Source: Faecalibacterium taiwanense (lineage in GTDB: Bacteria; Bacillota; Clostridia; Oscillospirales; Ruminococcaceae). From it: a stretch of 64,000 nucleotides of DNA. The notes under the pieces are model-generated. The model was given only the letters and a program-made list of their open reading frames with translations. It had not been told where the DNA came from and did no database searches. Both the position numbers and the translations under genes were made by a program. The first letter of the stretch is position 1. Every line of letters starts with the position of its first letter. The stretch covers positions 1,612,001-1,676,000 of the forward strand of contig NZ_CP155552.1 of NCBI RefSeq assembly GCF_036632915.2. Reading direction: 5' to 3'. Positions 61,120 through 64,000 of this stretch are shown here, piece by piece.

Positions 61120-64000
61120 TCATTTTGTTGCAATGTTGTCCGTTCCGACCAGCCTTTCCAGCTCTTTGAACAGCAGCGGATGGCCGGATGCGTACAGATG
61201 GCGCGGCACACGCAGATACTGCTTGGTATCGGTCAGATACAGGAGCACCGGCATGTCCCCATCAAAAATGCCAAGCAGATTGACCACCTTTGCATATTCC
61301 CTGCTGCTGCGGGAAGGCACACGGATATACAGCTTCTTTGCTGCCGTTTTCATCGGGTCCGGCCTGCCGTTATCCAGTCGGGCCGGATCGTAATTTTCGA
61401 TCGGGACGATGCTCTCTGCCAGCAGCTTGGAAGCTTCATCCTCCCGTACCGACAGTCTGCCATCGATCACGACGACTGCATTTTCGTGCAGTGAATCCCG
61501 GAAAGCATCCAGCACCTTTGGGAATACGATCACTTCCATGGTGCCGGTCAGATCTTCTACGCTGGTAAAAGCCATCATGCTGTTGGACTTTGTGGTCATC
61601 ATGCGGCTTTTTACCACCGCGCACACAATGCGCACTTTTTCTCCATCCTTCACATGGGCATCTTCCCCTGTAAGATCCTTGATGGTGTGGGATGCAATGC
61701 GTGCCGATTGTTCCCGGTAAGCATCCAGCGGATGACCGGACAGATACAGGCCGCTGACTTCCTTTTCCTGCTGGAGCAGTTCCTTATGGCTGTATTCCGG
61801 CAGCTGCTTTATTTCATAGTTATCCTCGGAAGCACCGCTCTGTGCTTCCCCGCTCATCACCGAGAACAGATCCAGCTGTCCATCCAGATTGCGCCGAGAG
61901 TCGGTCTCAATGCTCTTCAGAATGCCCTCTACGGCCTCCACATGGCTGTGGCGGTTGTTGCCCAGATGATCGAATGCGCCGGCCTTGATGAGGCACTCCA
62001 CTGCCCGGCGGTTCAGTTCATTGCCATGCATCCGCTTGCAGAAATCGTACAGGCTGGTGTAAGGCTTCTTCTGCCGCCCCTTCACCACATTCTCGATCAG
62101 GTTGCGGCCCACATTTTTGACCGCATTCAGGCCAAAGCGGATCTGACCGCTTCCATCCGCCGTGAAGCCGCCGTTGGAAACATTCACATCCGGCGGCAGC
62201 ACCTTGATGCCAAGGCGGGCACACTCGCCGGAATATTCAATGACCTTATCCGTGTTATCCAGCACACTGGTCAGCAAAGCCGCCATGAACTCACTGGGAT
62301 AATGGCACTTGAGGTAGGCCGTCTGGAATGCCACATAGGCATAGCAGGCCGCATGGCTCTTATTGAACGCATATGAAGCGAAACTGGACATTTCATCGTA
62401 GATCTCATTGGCCACTTTCTCAGAGATGCCGTTTGCCACACAGCCGGGACATTCGTTGCCGGGATCGGTGCAGCCGTACACAAAGTGCTCCCGCTCGGCC
62501 TCCATGACGGCATGTTTCTTTTTGCTCATGGCACGGCGGACATTGTCTGCCTGACCAAAAGAAAAACCTGCCAGCTCCCGGAAGATCTGCATGACCTGCT
62601 CCTGATAGACGATGCAGCCATTGGTCACATCCAGAATGTGGGCCAGCTGTGGGGTCTTATAGCTGATTTTGTCCGGCTCGTGGCGGTTGCGCAGGTAGGT
62701 GGGGATCGAATCCATGGGGCCGGGACGGTACAGGCTGATCAGAGCGATAATGTCTTCTAGGTTCTGCGGCTGCAGGCCCACAAGCACCTGCTTCATGCCG
62801 GAAGATTCCAGCTGGAACACACCCTCGGTGTCTCCCTGCCCCAGCATCCTGTAGGTGTCCGGGTCGTCGTAATCCAGCTTCTGGATGGAGAACTCCGGGT
62901 GGTGCTTCTGCACAGCAGTTTCCGCGTCATGAATGACGGTCAGCGTGCGCAGGCCCAGAAAGTCCATCTTCAAAAGGCCAAGTTCTTCGATCTCGGTCAT
63001 GTTGAACTGGGTCACAGGCAGGCCGTCGTTGGTGGCCAGCGGCAGATAGTAGTCCGTAGGCTCCGGGGTAATGACGACACCCGCCGCATGGGTGGAAGCA
63101 TGGCGGGGCATGCCCTCCACCTTCAAGGCCGTGTCGATCAGCTCTGTGACCTGCGGGTCGGTATCGTACATCCGCTTAAGTTCCGGCGATACCTCCAACG
63201 CACGCTTCAGCGTCATTTTCAGCTCCATGGGCACCTGCTTTGCCACAACATCTACCTGCTGATACGGAATGCCCATCACGCGGCCCACATCGCGGATGGC
63301 GTTGCGGGCGGCCATGGTGCCAAAGGTGACGATTTGAGCCACATGGTCTGCACCATATTTCCGGTTGACGTAATCGATCACTTCCTGACGGCGCTCGTAG
63401 CAGAAGTCCACATCAAAATCTGGCATACTGACGCGCTCCGGGTTCAGGAAGCGCTCAAAGATCAGGTTATAACGGATGGGGTCGATATCCGTGATGCCCA
63501 CGCTGTAAGCCGCAATGCTGCCTGCGCCGGAGCCACGGCCCGGGCCTACCGGGATACCCTGACTCTTGGCGTAGTTCACGTAGTCCCACACGATAAGATA
63601 GTAGTTCGTGTAGCCCATCTTTTTGACCACGCCGATCTCGTATTCCAGACGGTCTTTGTTGGCCTGCGGAACATTGGGGCCGTAGCGGCGCTCCAGACCT
63701 TCCCAGCAGAGCTTTTCAAAAAACGCCTGATTATCCATACCGTTCGGCGCTTTGTAATATGGAATTTTAGTATGTCCAAAATCAAAATCAAAGTTACACT
63801 GTTCGGCAATTTTGGCGGTATTCTCGCAGGCTTCCGGCACCATGGAGAACAGCTCGTACATTTCGTCTGTCGTTTTGACATAGAACTCGTCGGTCTGGAA
63901 CTCCATTTTATCCGCATCCTGAATGGTCTTTCCGGTCTGGATGCAGAGCAGGATGCCCTGCATTTTGGCATCCTCCTTGCGCAGATAGTGGGAGTCGTTG
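61120..64000 (-). CDS. dnaE: DNA polymerase III subunit alpha DnaE (5' end cut off)
   Basis: The last 959 or so codons of dnaE; the frame runs off the window edge (its first visible residues are NDSHYLRKEDAK, inside the PHP domain). The palm holds SMPDFDVDFCYERR with the catalytic Asp pair. GRGSGAGSIAAY, a C-terminal HhH part and an OB fold (IVCAVVKSRMMTTKSN) follow. This is the DnaE group, not PolC (no built-in exonuclease visible). Roughly 200 N-terminal residues are missing. Next to pfkA. Confidence 0.96.
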   Translation of the reverse strand, partial: NDSHYLRKEDAKMQGILLCIQTGKTIQDADKMEFQTDEFYVKTTDEMYELFSMVPEACENTAKIAEQCNFDFDFGHTKIPYYKAPNGMDNQAFFEKLCWEGLERRYGPNVPQANKDRLEYEIGVVKKMGYTNYYLIVWDYVNYAKSQGIPVGPGRGSGAGSIAAYSVGITDIDPIRYNLIFERFLNPERVSMPDFDVDFCYERRQEVIDYVNRKYGADHVAQIVTFGTMAARNAIRDVGRVMGIPYQQVDVVAKQVPMELKMTLKRALEVSPELKRMYDTDPQVTELIDTALKVEGMPRHASTHAAGVVITPEPTDYYLPLATNDGLPVTQFNMTEIEELGLLKMDFLGLRTLTVIHDAETAVQKHHPEFSIQKLDYDDPDTYRMLGQGDTEGVFQLESSGMKQVLVGLQPQNLEDIIALISLYRPGPMDSIPTYLRNRHEPDKISYKTPQLAHILDVTNGCIVYQEQVMQIFRELAGFSFGQADNVRRAMSKKKHAVMEAEREHFVYGCTDPGNECPGCVANGISEKVANEIYDEMSSFASYAFNKSHAACYAYVAFQTAYLKCHYPSEFMAALLTSVLDNTDKVIEYSGECARLGIKVLPPDVNVSNGGFTADGSGQIRFGLNAVKNVGRNLIENVVKGRQKKPYTSLYDFCKRMHGNELNRRAVECLIKAGAFDHLGNNRHSHVEAVEGILKSIETDSRRNLDGQLDLFSVMSGEAQSGASEDNYEIKQLPEYSHKELLQQEKEVSGLYLSGHPLDAYREQSARIASHTIKDLTGEDAHVKDGEKVRIVCAVVKSRMMTTKSNSMMAFTSVEDLTGTMEVIVFPKVLDAFRDSLHENAVVVIDGRLSVREDEASKLLAESIVPIENYDPARLDNGRPDPMKTAAKKLYIRVPSRSSREYAKVVNLLGIFDGDMPVLLYLTDTKQYLRVPRHLYASGHPLLFKELERLVGTDNIATK

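Overview
The window is 64 kb of chromosome from a low-redundancy Firmicutes genome with GC-rich codons. It looks like Clostridia, family Oscillospiraceae, and probably the Faecalibacterium/Subdoligranulum/Gemmiger group; the species is inference. The evidence is the gene order: spoIIIAA-AH, then asp23, nusB, xseA, xseB, ispA, dxs, tlyA, nadK, argR and recN; also phoH-ybeY-era-yqzL-recO, queA-tgt-yajC, a Tyr T-box before tyrS and an FMN riboswitch before a RibU-like gene. No rRNA, tRNA, CRISPR array or intact mobile element was found.

Layout. 1-3935 (+): a selenium / molybdenum-hydroxylase maturation cluster (a tail that is probably selD, then yedF, a cysteine desulfurase, a DUF3343 protein, an XdhC-like protein and yqeB). 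4008-4202 (-): a small DUF3873-like gene. 4558-10415 (+): phoH, ybeY, era, a short yqzL, recO, mutS2. 10525-11391 (+): an N-acetylmuramoyl-L-alanine amidase. 11392-11990: a gene-free gap with a dif-like site. 11991-14623 (-): a Xer-type tyrosine recombinase and radA. 14705-18597 (-): queA, tgt, yajC, a frameshifted TIGR04086 membrane gene and a SpoIIM-like gene. 18768-23514 (+): asd, dapA, dapB, a CapA-like gene and a free-standing tandem-ACT protein. 23607-35635 (-): T-box/tyrS and the long asp23-to-recN operon. 35811-40500 (-): the eight-gene spoIIIA operon. 40629-42629 (-): ligA. 42630-43262: an AT-richer scar holding an integrase remnant. 43263-47641 (+): a uracil-DNA glycosylase, a P-loop NTPase, a strongly structured RNA-like element and a nuclease-helicase fusion. 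47708-51116 (-): a ketopantoate-reductase-like gene, a copper-chaperone-like HMA protein, cobO and glyA. 51367-53431 (+): 5-FCL, fchA, folD. 53539-58329: mraY, a MATE transporter, ribU and mscS. 58568-64000 (-): pta, pfkA and the 3' part of dnaE.

Two observations stand out. First, the dif-like 11-6-11 palindrome at 11528-11555 lies beside the Xer-type recombinase gene. Gene orientation flips at this point: 13 of 14 genes to the left read rightward, while about three quarters of the genes to the right read leftward. This is what a replication terminus would look like. Second, an approximately 118-nt element (45007-45124) folds into a long closing helix, a symmetric UGAA/UGAA internal loop and a GNRA-capped hairpin. 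It sits just before a PD-(D/E)XK nuclease / XPD-DinG helicase fusion, and its context matches the poorly understood ssNA-helicase motif reported from Clostridia.

The genes form recognisable functional modules. They are selenium/molybdenum enzyme maturation, lysine/diaminopimelate synthesis (asd, dapA, dapB plus a likely regulatory ACT protein), one-carbon folate metabolism (glyA divergent from 5-FCL-fchA-folD), isoprenoid precursors (dxs, ispA), queuosine (queA, tgt), DNA repair and replication (recO, mutS2, radA, recN, xseAB, ligA, UDG, helicase, dnaE) and a complete set of engulfment-channel (SpoIIIA) genes.
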